DNA from: a virus
Strand: one strand, 5' to 3'
Length of the DNA: 24,969 nucleotides
IMG/VR virus record: IMGVR_UViG_3300031521_000336
Location: 1-24,969 of that record
The notes beneath the pieces are model-generated. The model was not told where the DNA came from. It worked only from the letters and a program-made list of their open reading frames with translations, and ran no database searches. Both the position numbers and the translations under genes were made by a program. The first letter of the stretch is position 1, and every line of letters starts with the position of its first letter. Below, piece after piece: positions 1-5,031 of the stretch.

Positions 1-161
1 GCATTACTAAACCCGCGCTGCGTCGCTATTTCCTGCGTTATGTCCTGTAACTTATACTGTTTCCATGAGTCATCTTCAATGCCATACTCAGCCCAACGCG
101 CTTCACACAGTGGGTTAGACTCTTGTGTTGTAGCATACCTTTTGCTCTCCTCGGTAGCCAT
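1..161 (-). CDS. Unknown phage protein, 5' part only
   Basis: A leftward frame opens with ATG at 161-159 and stays open for 53 codons to the window edge, so the gene is truncated by the window. The visible N-terminus starts MATEESKRYATTQESNPLC and is hydrophilic, with no signal peptide or membrane segment. It follows the stop codon of the 169-810 gene by only 7 bases, which suggests a leftward operon with coupled translation. No strong Shine-Dalgarno sequence is visible. I do not recognise the family. The frame is supported mainly by its openness and its tight junction to a real gene. Confidence 0.6.
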   Translation of the reverse strand, partial: MATEESKRYATTQESNPLCEARWAEYGIEDDSWKQYKLQDITQEIATQRGFSN

Positions 162-168
162 AACGCGC

Positions 169-810
169 TCACGCCGCTATATCAAGGGGAACGACTGATC
201 CTGCTACCTGCATCGCCCTGTAAACATCAAACGATATTCCACCGTCCTCTTCTCGCGGTGTCTTAGGATGCTTTAAGCTCAGCTCTTGGCGCTCAGTCTT
301 GGTGAATAACACCCACGCCGCACGGGGTAATCTGAAGTTACTCCACTCTTCAAAGCGACATAGTGAGTCATACGCGTCTTTTGGCTCCGATGGTTTGCTA
401 TCATCCACTACTATGATGGGTGCGACCCACTCGCTTGTGTCAATGTCAAGCGCCTTAGCAATCAGTTTGTCCATGATAAACAAACGAAGCTGACGATTAA
501 TGGTGTAGTCATGTAGTCTTGCGTCATACTGGCGGGGACGACCTTTTGTCCCTCGGCCCTGAGCTTGTACTTGCCGTTGAATTCGTGCGACTTCCTTAGC
601 CCCTGCGCTATCAGGTTGGATTATGTACCTAATCATCAACTGCATGTGCAACCTTCCCTCTTGCGTTGCCATCCAGGCATCATACGGAATTACGTTGTTT
701 ACCCTCTGGTAGGGATTTTCTACTTTCATCAAGACTCTGAGCTCTTTGTGCATGTGCTCATCAAGCGCCGGCATTATTGCTGGATTTGCTTCGTATACTA
801 GTGGTTTCAT
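169..810 (-). CDS. Hypothetical phage protein, 213 aa
   Basis: This leftward gene has a good Shine-Dalgarno sequence (AAGGGAG) just upstream of its ATG at 810, and a candidate promoter lies further upstream at 855-882. The 213-residue product is soluble, with no membrane segment. A basic central stretch (about residues 80-110, including QAQGRGTKGRPRQYDARLHD) could contact nucleic acid, and an aliphatic run (VAPIIVVDD) follows near residue 130. I do not recognise a domain. Its position as first gene of the leftward arm, divergent from the structural genes, suggests an early or DNA-metabolism role, but that is inference from layout only. Confidence 0.75.
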   Translation of the reverse strand: MKPLVYEANPAIMPALDEHMHKELRVLMKVENPYQRVNNVIPYDAWMATQEGRLHMQLMIRYIIQPDSAGAKEVARIQRQVQAQGRGTKGRPRQYDARLHDYTINRQLRLFIMDKLIAKALDIDTSEWVAPIIVVDDSKPSEPKDAYDSLCRFEEWSNFRLPRAAWVLFTKTERQELSLKHPKTPREEDGGISFDVYRAMQVAGSVVPLDIAA

Positions 811-854
811 CTAAACTCCCTTTTATTAGGATATATTAACGACGATAAGGTGTA

Positions 855-882
855 ATTATAGCGTAATACTTTACTCGATAAA
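855..882 (-). promoter_or_regulatory. Candidate sigma70-like promoter for the leftward genes
   Basis: On the minus strand there is a perfect TATAAT at 860-855, preceded by TTTATC at 882-877 with a 16-bp spacer. The -35 is weak. The start point would lie about 40 bases upstream of the ATG at 810, a normal leader length. Assigned by eye only. Confidence 0.45.
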
Positions 883-1543
883 CTACGAAATACATAATTA
901 TTTTTCGATGGGGGAAACTTATTCGTACTTTGAATAGTCATAACTAAAGCTTTAGACGGTGCGCAACGAACTTTACTATATAGCAATCGGTACTTTGCTA
1001 TGCGTACAACTAGTTTTACGACATTAATATATGCACGCCATTGTCATTCTACCTGTCGTATTGTGCTATGCGCAGTGAATATTGGTAGCATATACCGAAG
1101 TTACTTGGATTATGGGGGCGTTACTACTAGGTACTTGGTACTATGCCTTTGTATTAAAAGCGCCTCCTTATATACTGAGCACTTGGCGCTTGGCGCTGAG
1201 CTAAATCAAGTGTTTTACTGCGTAAAAATTAAGCAAAATGTAGGGTAAAACGCATGCCGTTGTGCTGAAAATTGGAGCTTTTCGCATGACGCTGGTATAT
1301 TAGCAAAAAAAATTATAGCCGTATTATGTAAAATTATGTTACTGACAATGTCATAACGCGCCTGATGGACTGCCGGCCGTGCCTTGACAACGTCATAAAA
1401 AAAGTGTTTAAAATCATACATTTTCTGTTTTTTCTGCGAAACAGAAGGCGACAGGCAGTCGTAAAAATATTTTGTTGCAGAAAAGTGGATAAAACAGGCA
1501 TTTTCAAATGCGCACTATGTAGAACGTACCTTTTTCATTTATG
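883..1543. other. Gene-poor AT-rich region
   Basis: I see no convincing gene in these 660 bases. Frames of 60-82 codons exist on both strands but lack Shine-Dalgarno sequences and overlap each other. Visible structure includes a perfect 12-bp palindrome CTAAAGCTTTAG at 944-955, an 8-bp stem (TTCTGTTT/AAACAGAA) at 1423-1446, and the dyad pair listed at 1343-1398. If the promoter in the 1544-1643 element is active, much of this stretch is leader of a leftward transcript. Confidence 0.5.
1343..1398. repeat. Two operator-like dyads spaced 42 bp
   Basis: TGACAATGTCATAA (1343-1356) and TGACAACGTCATAA (1385-1398) differ at one base. The first contains the perfect palindrome TGACA-A-TGTCA; the second is TGAC-AAC-GTCA. 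Starts are 42 bp apart, about four helical turns, so both would face the same side of the DNA. They lie about 150 bp downstream of the leftward element at 1544-1643. Binding by a dimeric regulator is inference. Confidence 0.45.
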
Positions 1544-1643
1544 CTGACTATACTGACTACTACCTTTTACTATATATATTAAGCTTTTAAAATTAAGCAC
1601 TTAGTGCTTCCTTAGTACATTCCCTCCACCTGAAAGCTGAATC
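1544..1643 (-). promoter_or_regulatory. Leftward copy of the duplicated 100-bp promoter-like element
   Basis: Read on the minus strand, this 100-nt stretch aligns end to end with 3674-3773 on the plus strand. By hand I count 78 identical columns of 101, with one single-base gap each way. The first 37 nt (including CTTTCAGGTGGAGG and CTAAGGAAG) match at 30 positions. A promoter-like pair conserved between copies follows: TTAATT (1596-1591), 16-bp spacer, TATAGT (1574-1569). The 3' end carries the direct repeat AGTCAGTATAGTCAG. The expected transcript runs left toward the genes ending at 810. Conservation upstream of the -35 suggests an activator site; that is inference. Confidence 0.6.
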
Positions 1644-1927
1644 TCTGGAGACCTTTTTAGTTTGATATTACTTTTTATTTTATTCATTCAGCATAGCGCC
1701 AAGCGCCACGTCCTACCGAGCTTCCCCACTACGCCCTCAGTGCCTGGAGAAAAGCGTAATGAAATTTCGCTCGAAGCCGAATGTGTAAGCGACGACGATA
1801 CAATCGGACTGCTGCGACGAATGAAGTCGCTGTGTGTGCAATTACTTAGTCGGTCGACTGACATTCTGACCGATCGATTCAGCGGCAATTCATTTCTATG
1901 TTACCTTATTAATAGGGGTTTGTGCAA
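1644..1927. other. No supported gene; mixed-composition spacer
   Basis: A plus frame starting with TTG at 1662 (90 codons) and a minus frame at 1888-1688 (66 codons) shadow each other. Neither has a well-spaced ribosome binding site, and neither product resembles a protein I know. The stretch 1690-1890 is less AT-rich than its flanks and could be a decayed gene fragment. It also holds the 13-nt sequence AGCGCCAAGCGCC (1695-1707), which is the exact inverse complement of 1185-1197. Confidence 0.4.
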
Positions 1928-1973
1928 CGCCTGAGAACCAGGCGCCACGTACTTAGTGGGGGATACTAAGTGT
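1928..1973. other. Two consecutive stem-loops
   Basis: CGCCTG (1928-1933) pairs with CAGGCG (1939-1944) around a 5-nt loop. ACTTAGT (1951-1957) pairs with ACTAAGT (1965-1971) around a 7-nt loop, extendable by wobble pairs. Together with the longer stem at 1979-2012 they form three back-to-back hairpins. No run of T follows on either strand. Confidence 0.5.
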
Positions 1974-1978
1974 AAGGA

Positions 1979-2012
1979 GGTTGGACTCAAGGCCTAAGCC
2001 CTGAGTCCAACC
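1979..2012 (-). terminator. Strong stem-loop at the end of the leftward 2013-2557 unit
   Basis: GGTTGGACTCA at one end pairs perfectly with TGAGTCCAACC at the other (11 bp); beyond one mismatch the stem continues for 3 bp around a tetraloop. On the minus strand it begins directly after the TGA stop of the possible peptide gene at 2013-2063, where a terminator is expected. It lacks the usual U tract, so it may instead be an RNA-stability or processing element. It is symmetric and could act in both directions. Confidence 0.5.
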
Positions 2013-2063
2013 TCAAAGTAAAATGTAGATGAGTAACAGGAGCATGATGAGGAGGAGAGTCAT
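2013..2063 (-). CDS. Possible 16-residue hydrophobic peptide
   Basis: Eighteen bases beyond the stop of the 158-residue gene, a leftward ATG opens a 17-codon frame encoding MTLLLIMLLLLIYILL, a fully hydrophobic peptide just long enough to dip into a membrane. A GGGAG sequence (2074-2070) sits 6 nt before the ATG. The sequence GAGTCA-GAAA-TGACTC (2072-2057) folds into a 6-bp stem with a GNRA-type loop that covers part of the Shine-Dalgarno and the start codon, so translation may depend on ribosomes finishing the upstream gene. A strong stem-loop starts right after the stop codon. The length is near the limit of what chance can give, so this may not be a gene. Function is unknown. Confidence 0.35.
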   Translation of the reverse strand: MTLLLIMLLLLIYILL

Positions 2064-2080
2064 TTCTGACTCCCACCCGC

Positions 2081-2557
2081 TTAGACTTCGCCTTCGGCCT
2101 TGGTTTCTTCGACCGGAGCTTCGCCTTCCAACATCTTGGTGACTTGTTCAACTGCGGTGCTCTGAACCTTGGCCTGAGCAGTCTTCTTCATCTTGTTGCG
2201 GTACCATGCAACACAAGCATAGGTTGTATTCGTGTTGCCATACTGCTCATGCACAACTTTCAGAATGTCCTTGTTCGCCATGCCATCGCCAATCAACTTA
2301 CGAATGAACTGACCAACTCCAACATTCTTTTCAACTGCGATCGTGGTTGGTTTATCTTCAACCTTCACCTCATCAAGAGGTTTAACTTCTTGTTGAAGCA
2401 TTGAAGCGAGCATACTAATTGGTTCGCCTACTTCAATCTCACCTACTTCGTTGTCAATCGCTTGACCAACAACTTCAGTCTCAACCACGGACTCAGTAAC
2501 AACTTCCGGGGTGGTGGTTTCAACGGGCGCAACAACTGTCTTTGGTTTCCGTGCCAT
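2081..2557 (-). CDS. Hypothetical protein with DNA-binding-like C-terminal core, 158 aa
   Basis: The leftward start ATG at 2557 is preceded by a GGAG at good spacing. The N-terminal half (about 1-75) is acidic, Val/Glu/Thr-rich and probably disordered. A compact core follows at about 80-125: GVGQFIRKLIGDGMANKDIL, then TYACVAWYRNKMKK. From memory, phage proteins often carry a core of this kind, with an Ile-rich helix, a 'KDIL' turn and a Trp-Tyr-Arg helix ending in basic residues, which resembles a small helix-turn-helix. The C-terminus is again acidic. It stands alone on the minus strand in the regulatory hub, behind a palindrome and a dyad array, so a regulatory or DNA-binding role is plausible but not proven. 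Confidence 0.8.
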   Translation of the reverse strand: MARKPKTVVAPVETTTPEVVTESVVETEVVGQAIDNEVGEIEVGEPISMLASMLQQEVKPLDEVKVEDKPTTIAVEKNVGVGQFIRKLIGDGMANKDILKVVHEQYGNTNTTYACVAWYRNKMKKTAQAKVQSTAVEQVTKMLEGEAPVEETKAEGEV

Positions 2558-2605
2558 GATTATTCTCCAAATTGTGAAAGAGGTATACCCTAAGTGGGTG
2601 ATGGT

Positions 2606-2620
2606 CTGAACAGTGTTCAG
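2606..2620. promoter_or_regulatory. Perfect 15-bp operator-like palindrome
   Basis: CTGAACA-G-TGTTCAG is a perfect 7+1+7 inverted repeat in the leader of the leftward 2081-2557 gene, about 50 bp upstream of its ATG. It is followed by two near-identical 'ATCAATCA' stretches (2629-2646). It could bind a dimeric repressor or fold as a small RNA hairpin. Confidence 0.45.
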
Positions 2621-2658
2621 TCATCAGGATCAATCAGTATCAATCAATCCATAACTAA

Positions 2659-2689
2659 ATTATAGTCTCATAGTTTTATAAGTACACAA
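2659..2689 (-). promoter_or_regulatory. Candidate promoter for the 2081-2557 gene
   Basis: A perfect TATAAT lies on the minus strand at 2664-2659. The best -35 is TTGTGT (2689-2684), but the 19-bp spacing is long. The palindrome at 2606-2620 would then lie in the early transcribed region, about 32-46 bases after the start point. Confidence 0.35.
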
Positions 2690-2803
2690 CTTTTTTGTAA
2701 CAGTTTGTGACGGGTTTGGGATAAGAATCATTCTTATTTAATGTTTAGAACAATGGTCTTAGTACCGTGGTCTAAGTGCAATGTTATATGTACTTATGTT
2801 AAT

Positions 2804-2838
2804 ATATTATACACACCATATTATACACACCATATTAT
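2804..2838. repeat. 14-bp tandem repeat, about 2.5 copies
   Basis: TTATACACACCATA occurs at 2807-2820 and exactly again at 2821-2834. The 14-bp period extends from 2804 to 2838. It forms the left edge of the dyad cluster described separately. Confidence 0.75.
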
Positions 2839-2938
2839 GGTAGACCATGCCATATCGTGGTACTACTGTATGGTGGTAGAGCATACCACATTGTGATAGC
2901 ACACCGCATCGTGGTGCATGGTACCGCAGTACGGAGGG
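2807..2938. repeat. Cluster of about six imperfect dyads (iteron- or operator-like)
   Basis: Related units with a central T can be aligned: CACACCATA-T-TATGGTAGA (centre 2835, core a perfect 13-bp palindrome ACCATATTATGGT), CATGCCATA-T-CGTGGTACT (2855), ACTACTGTA-T-GGTGGTAGA (2871), CATACCACA-T-TGTGATAGC (2891), CACACCGCA-T-CGTGGTGCA (2909), and GGTACCGCA-G-TACGGAGGG (2929). Centres are 16-20 bp apart. The consensus is roughly ACCRCA-T-NGTGGTA. Immediately right lie overlapping palindromes CCCCGGGG and GGGGATCCCC (2944-2957). The cluster sits between a leftward and a rightward gene. Function as a multi-operator control region or replication origin is inference. Confidence 0.55.
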
Positions 2939-3034
2939 CTAGGCCCCGGGGATCCCCATTTGAAATATAAAATAAGGGCTCCAGGGCAGAATCAGGAAAA
3001 TATAAAACTGGAGGCAGTTAGTTAATTTTCTGCG

Positions 3035-3040
3035 TATAAT
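3035..3040 (+). promoter_or_regulatory. Possible -10 box for the 3065 HNH gene
   Basis: A perfect TATAAT precedes the strong ribosome binding site of the HNH gene. No good -35 is present at 15-19 bp (the site holds AGGCAG), so it would need an activator or may be chance in AT-rich DNA. Confidence 0.3.
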
Positions 3041-3064
3041 ATTAAATTTTTAAAGGAGGCGTCT

Positions 3065-3562
3065 GTGAGAAAACTACCTAAATTCATGCTGGACAATATA
3101 AGCATTAAGGATTCAGGCTGCTGGGAGTGGGCTGGAAAGCGCATGTCGCCAAACTTTAATGGCGGTTACGGAAGAATAAGTATAGACGGAACTACATACG
3201 CAGCGCATAGGCTTGCATATACATTTGCCATAGGCGATGTACCCCAGAGCCTGGTGGTATGCCATAAATGTGATAATCCCCCATGCTGCAACCCAGAGCA
3301 CTTATTTCTAAGAACACTGGCAGATAACATGTTAGACTGCACAGAAAAGAAAAGACTAGAGGGGCGTAAAGGCGTTGGAGCGATAAAACTTAAAGCATAC
3401 TGGCCAGAGATATGCGGTAAGTTTGACGCAGGTATAAAGTTAGGCACGCTAGCCAAAGAATATGGCACAAGCGTGCAAACAATAAGGTTTATAGTGTATG
3501 GATATGTAAACTGTGAGCCTAATAGTAGGTACTCGCATGCTTGTACTAAAAATCCAAAATAA
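3065..3562 (+). CDS. HNH homing-type endonuclease with C-terminal helix-turn-helix
   Basis: Predicted DNA endonuclease of the HNH_3 kind found free-standing in phages. The visible marks are CWEW at residues 19-22, the AHRLAY motif with its histidine (H48), and the zinc-binding and catalytic core VCHKCDNPPCCNPEHLF (65-81). A C-terminal segment GTLAKEYGTSVQTIRFIVYG (about 127-146) looks like a helix-turn-helix for DNA recognition. The start is GTG at 3065, chosen because AAAGGAGGC ends 5-6 bases upstream; an ATG at residue 8 has no such site. It stands alone in the non-coding hub, typical of a mobile homing gene. Target site is unknown. Confidence 0.85.
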   Translation: MRKLPKFMLDNISIKDSGCWEWAGKRMSPNFNGGYGRISIDGTTYAAHRLAYTFAIGDVPQSLVVCHKCDNPPCCNPEHLFLRTLADNMLDCTEKKRLEGRKGVGAIKLKAYWPEICGKFDAGIKLGTLAKEYGTSVQTIRFIVYGYVNCEPNSRYSHACTKNPK

Positions 3563-3673
3563 AAAATTTCCAAAATTTTAGAAAATTAGCATGACGTTTG
3601 CGTGCAGTATAGCGGAGGGCAGTTAACATCCAAGCACTAGGCGCTGAGCACCAAGTAAAGTTGGCTTCTGTGG
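3563..3673. other. Non-coding spacer after the HNH gene
   Basis: An A/T-rich run follows the HNH stop codon, then a mixed stretch containing CAAGCACTAGGCGCTGAGCA (3631-3650), which resembles sequences at 1177-1201. I see no gene and no convincing terminator. The non-coding interval continues to 4100 and contains the element at 3674-3773 and the promoter at 4040-4068. Confidence 0.5.
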
Positions 3674-3773
3674 GATTCGTCTTTCAGGTGGAGGTGATCG
3701 GCTAAGGAAGGAGTAAAGCGTTGATTTAAAAGAATAATATTTTATAGAGAAAGGTAGTAGTCAATAAAGTCAG
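3674..3773 (+). promoter_or_regulatory. Rightward copy of the duplicated 100-bp promoter-like element
   Basis: This is the plus-strand partner of 1544-1643. It carries CTTTCAGGTGGAGG and CTAAGGAAG in the upstream 37 nt, then TTGATT (3721-3726), a 16-bp spacer and TATAGA (3743-3748), then AAGGTAGTAGTCAATAAAGTCAG-like leader sequence. Position and orientation would send transcription to the packaging and structural genes from 4101. A further 320 bases of apparent leader follow with no supported gene. Confidence 0.6.
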
Positions 3774-4039
3774 TAAAATTATTTAAAATAAAATGGATAT
3801 ACGTGTAAGAAAAGAATTTGTGCTATATTTCTATTATAAAAAAGAATATGTCGTTTTCGCGCCTGCCGCCTTGTTCTATAAAATGTTGCGCTTAATAATC
3901 AACAGCTTACAGCATCCTTGCATTTTTAGCACGGCGACTGAAAATAAAACGGTAACGATAAATACTAGAGACTGAAATAAGAAATTGTGCCCACCGAGCC
4001 AAGCACGTAGCTCAAAAATTAAACGATGAAATAAAGTAC

Positions 4040-4068
4040 TTTACAATTTCGGTTATATGCGGTATAAA
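4040..4068 (+). promoter_or_regulatory. Sigma70-like promoter for the packaging genes
   Basis: TTTACA (4040-4045) is followed by an exact 17-bp spacer and TATAAA (4063-4068). The start point would lie about 25 bases before the small terminase ATG at 4101. Near-consensus hexamers and optimal spacing make this one of the best promoters in the window. Confidence 0.65.
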
Positions 4069-4100
4069 TACGACGATCTTTTAATATACGGAGCGCCGAA

Positions 4101-4508
4101 ATGGCATTCGACGACGGTGACAATGACGAGCTAAGCCCTGTAGCCTTTGAGGATAGCAATATATCCTACATGCAGTATCTCGAGGCGCATGGTGGCAAAA
4201 TGGTCGACCCACTCAGCCGCGAGGGGTTGGAGCTACAAGCTGCGTACCTGAAATACCTAGGCGACCAGCAGCATCCACTGGATACATTGCGACGCATCAG
4301 TGTTAACCCGTGGGCTCAGACTCGAGACCGCATCTCAGCTGCTAAAGCATTACTTGAGTACACCGCCCGCAAGATTCCCGCCACCATCGAGCTAACTGGC
4401 AATGATGGTAAGCCGCTGCAGATTGATGCTTCCGCTATGAAGAACTTGAGCAACTCTGATCTGGACTTGCTTGTAAGTCTGTTGGAAAAAGCGAATAAGG
4501 GCAAATAG
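4101..4508 (+). CDS. Terminase small subunit-like protein, 135 aa
   Basis: Likely the DNA-recognition subunit of the packaging motor. GGAG precedes ATG 4101 at about 6 nt. The acidic N-terminus leads into a helical region with NPWAQTRDRISAAKALLEY (about residues 69-87), the usual small-terminase segment that counts out a stretch of the multimerisation helices. The C-terminal part reads IELTGNDGKPLQIDASAM and ends in a Leu/Ser/Asp helix (LSNSDLDLLVSLLEKANK), a tail pattern I associate with small terminases that bind the large subunit. It lies two genes ahead of the large terminase. Identification rests on this pattern and position, not on catalytic residues. Confidence 0.75.
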   Translation: MAFDDGDNDELSPVAFEDSNISYMQYLEAHGGKMVDPLSREGLELQAAYLKYLGDQQHPLDTLRRISVNPWAQTRDRISAAKALLEYTARKIPATIELTGNDGKPLQIDASAMKNLSNSDLDLLVSLLEKANKGK

Positions 4509-4509
4509 T

Positions 4510-5031
4510 ATGGAACAACGTATCTGCAAAACCTGTGGAGAAACCAAGGACGCAGTACGTGGTACTTGGCCTATGCTATACGGGCTACCTTATAAGAAGG
4601 TATGCTGCGCATGTCTAGCAGAGGACTACCGACAAAGACGAGCGGACCCAGTACGTGGAGCTAAGATCAGAGAAAGTACTCGGGTAGGTAATGCCAAATA
4701 TCGTAGCACGCCAGAAGGCCTCGCTAAGCACCATGAAGCTAGTCTAGCATGGCAAGTAAAGAATGCAGGGCGCTGTGCTGCTAAGTCTAAGCGATATAGA
4801 ATGACAAAGCAAAACAGAGTGCCAGCGTGGCTTACCGCGGAGCAACTGCAGGAGATTGAAGATAAGTACATCGTGGCACAACACTTCAGTTACCTTGCAA
4901 TGATTCCTTATCATGTGGATCACATCATTCCGCTACAAGGCGAGTTTGTGTCAGGCTTGCACGTACCAGACAATTTGTGTGTAAGGCTTGGTATTGATAA
5001 TCTGTCCAAAGGTAACAAGTGGGAGCTGTAA
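4510..5031 (+). CDS. Zinc-finger/HNH endonuclease, 173 aa
   Basis: Predicted HNH nuclease. The N-terminus has a CxxC knuckle (C6, C9) and a second cysteine cluster (VCCAC, 32-35), probably binding zinc. The catalytic core is near the C-terminus: YHVDHIIPLQG (134-144), GLHVPDNL (149-156) and DNLSKGN (163-169), the order typical of phage HNH proteins. The ATG lies one base after the small-terminase stop, and AAGGG precedes it. The 3' end overlaps the large terminase start by 13 bp. An HNH protein next to the terminase often occurs in phages that make cohesive ends, where it aids DNA cleavage; it may equally be a homing gene inserted here. Confidence 0.85.
   Translation: MEQRICKTCGETKDAVRGTWPMLYGLPYKKVCCACLAEDYRQRRADPVRGAKIRESTRVGNAKYRSTPEGLAKHHEASLAWQVKNAGRCAAKSKRYRMTKQNRVPAWLTAEQLQEIEDKYIVAQHFSYLAMIPYHVDHIIPLQGEFVSGLHVPDNLCVRLGIDNLSKGNKWEL

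Noticed and set aside
1384-1412. TTGACA-17-TTTAAA as a rightward promoter
   Set aside because: The -35 is perfect but the -10 is poor, no rightward gene follows, and the TTGACA belongs to one of the two TGACA dyads.
1000-1547. Frames of 60-82 codons on both strands (plus 1000-1248 and 1365-1547, minus 1421-1215)
   Set aside because: No Shine-Dalgarno sequences, low-complexity AT-driven composition, mutual overlap and no recognisable protein features.
1662-1934. Plus frame with TTG start, 90 codons, and an opposing minus frame at 1888-1688
   Set aside because: The CTGGAG upstream is 11 nt from the TTG, too far. The two frames shadow each other and neither product looks like a folded or known protein. 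A decayed gene cannot be excluded.
2804-2938. CRISPR array
   Set aside because: The units are short, imperfect dyads with no uniform spacers and no cas genes.
3166-3573. Minus frame of 135 codons
   Set aside because: Opposite the well-supported HNH gene with its zinc motifs; a shadow frame.
1544-3773. Invertible DNA segment flanked by inverted repeats
   Set aside because: The repeats are about 77% identical and no recombinase is present in the window, so inversion by homologous or site-specific exchange is unlikely.
3793-3975. Plus frame of 60 codons after the rightward element
   Set aside because: No ribosome binding site, AT-rich and without recognisable features; more likely a transcribed leader.
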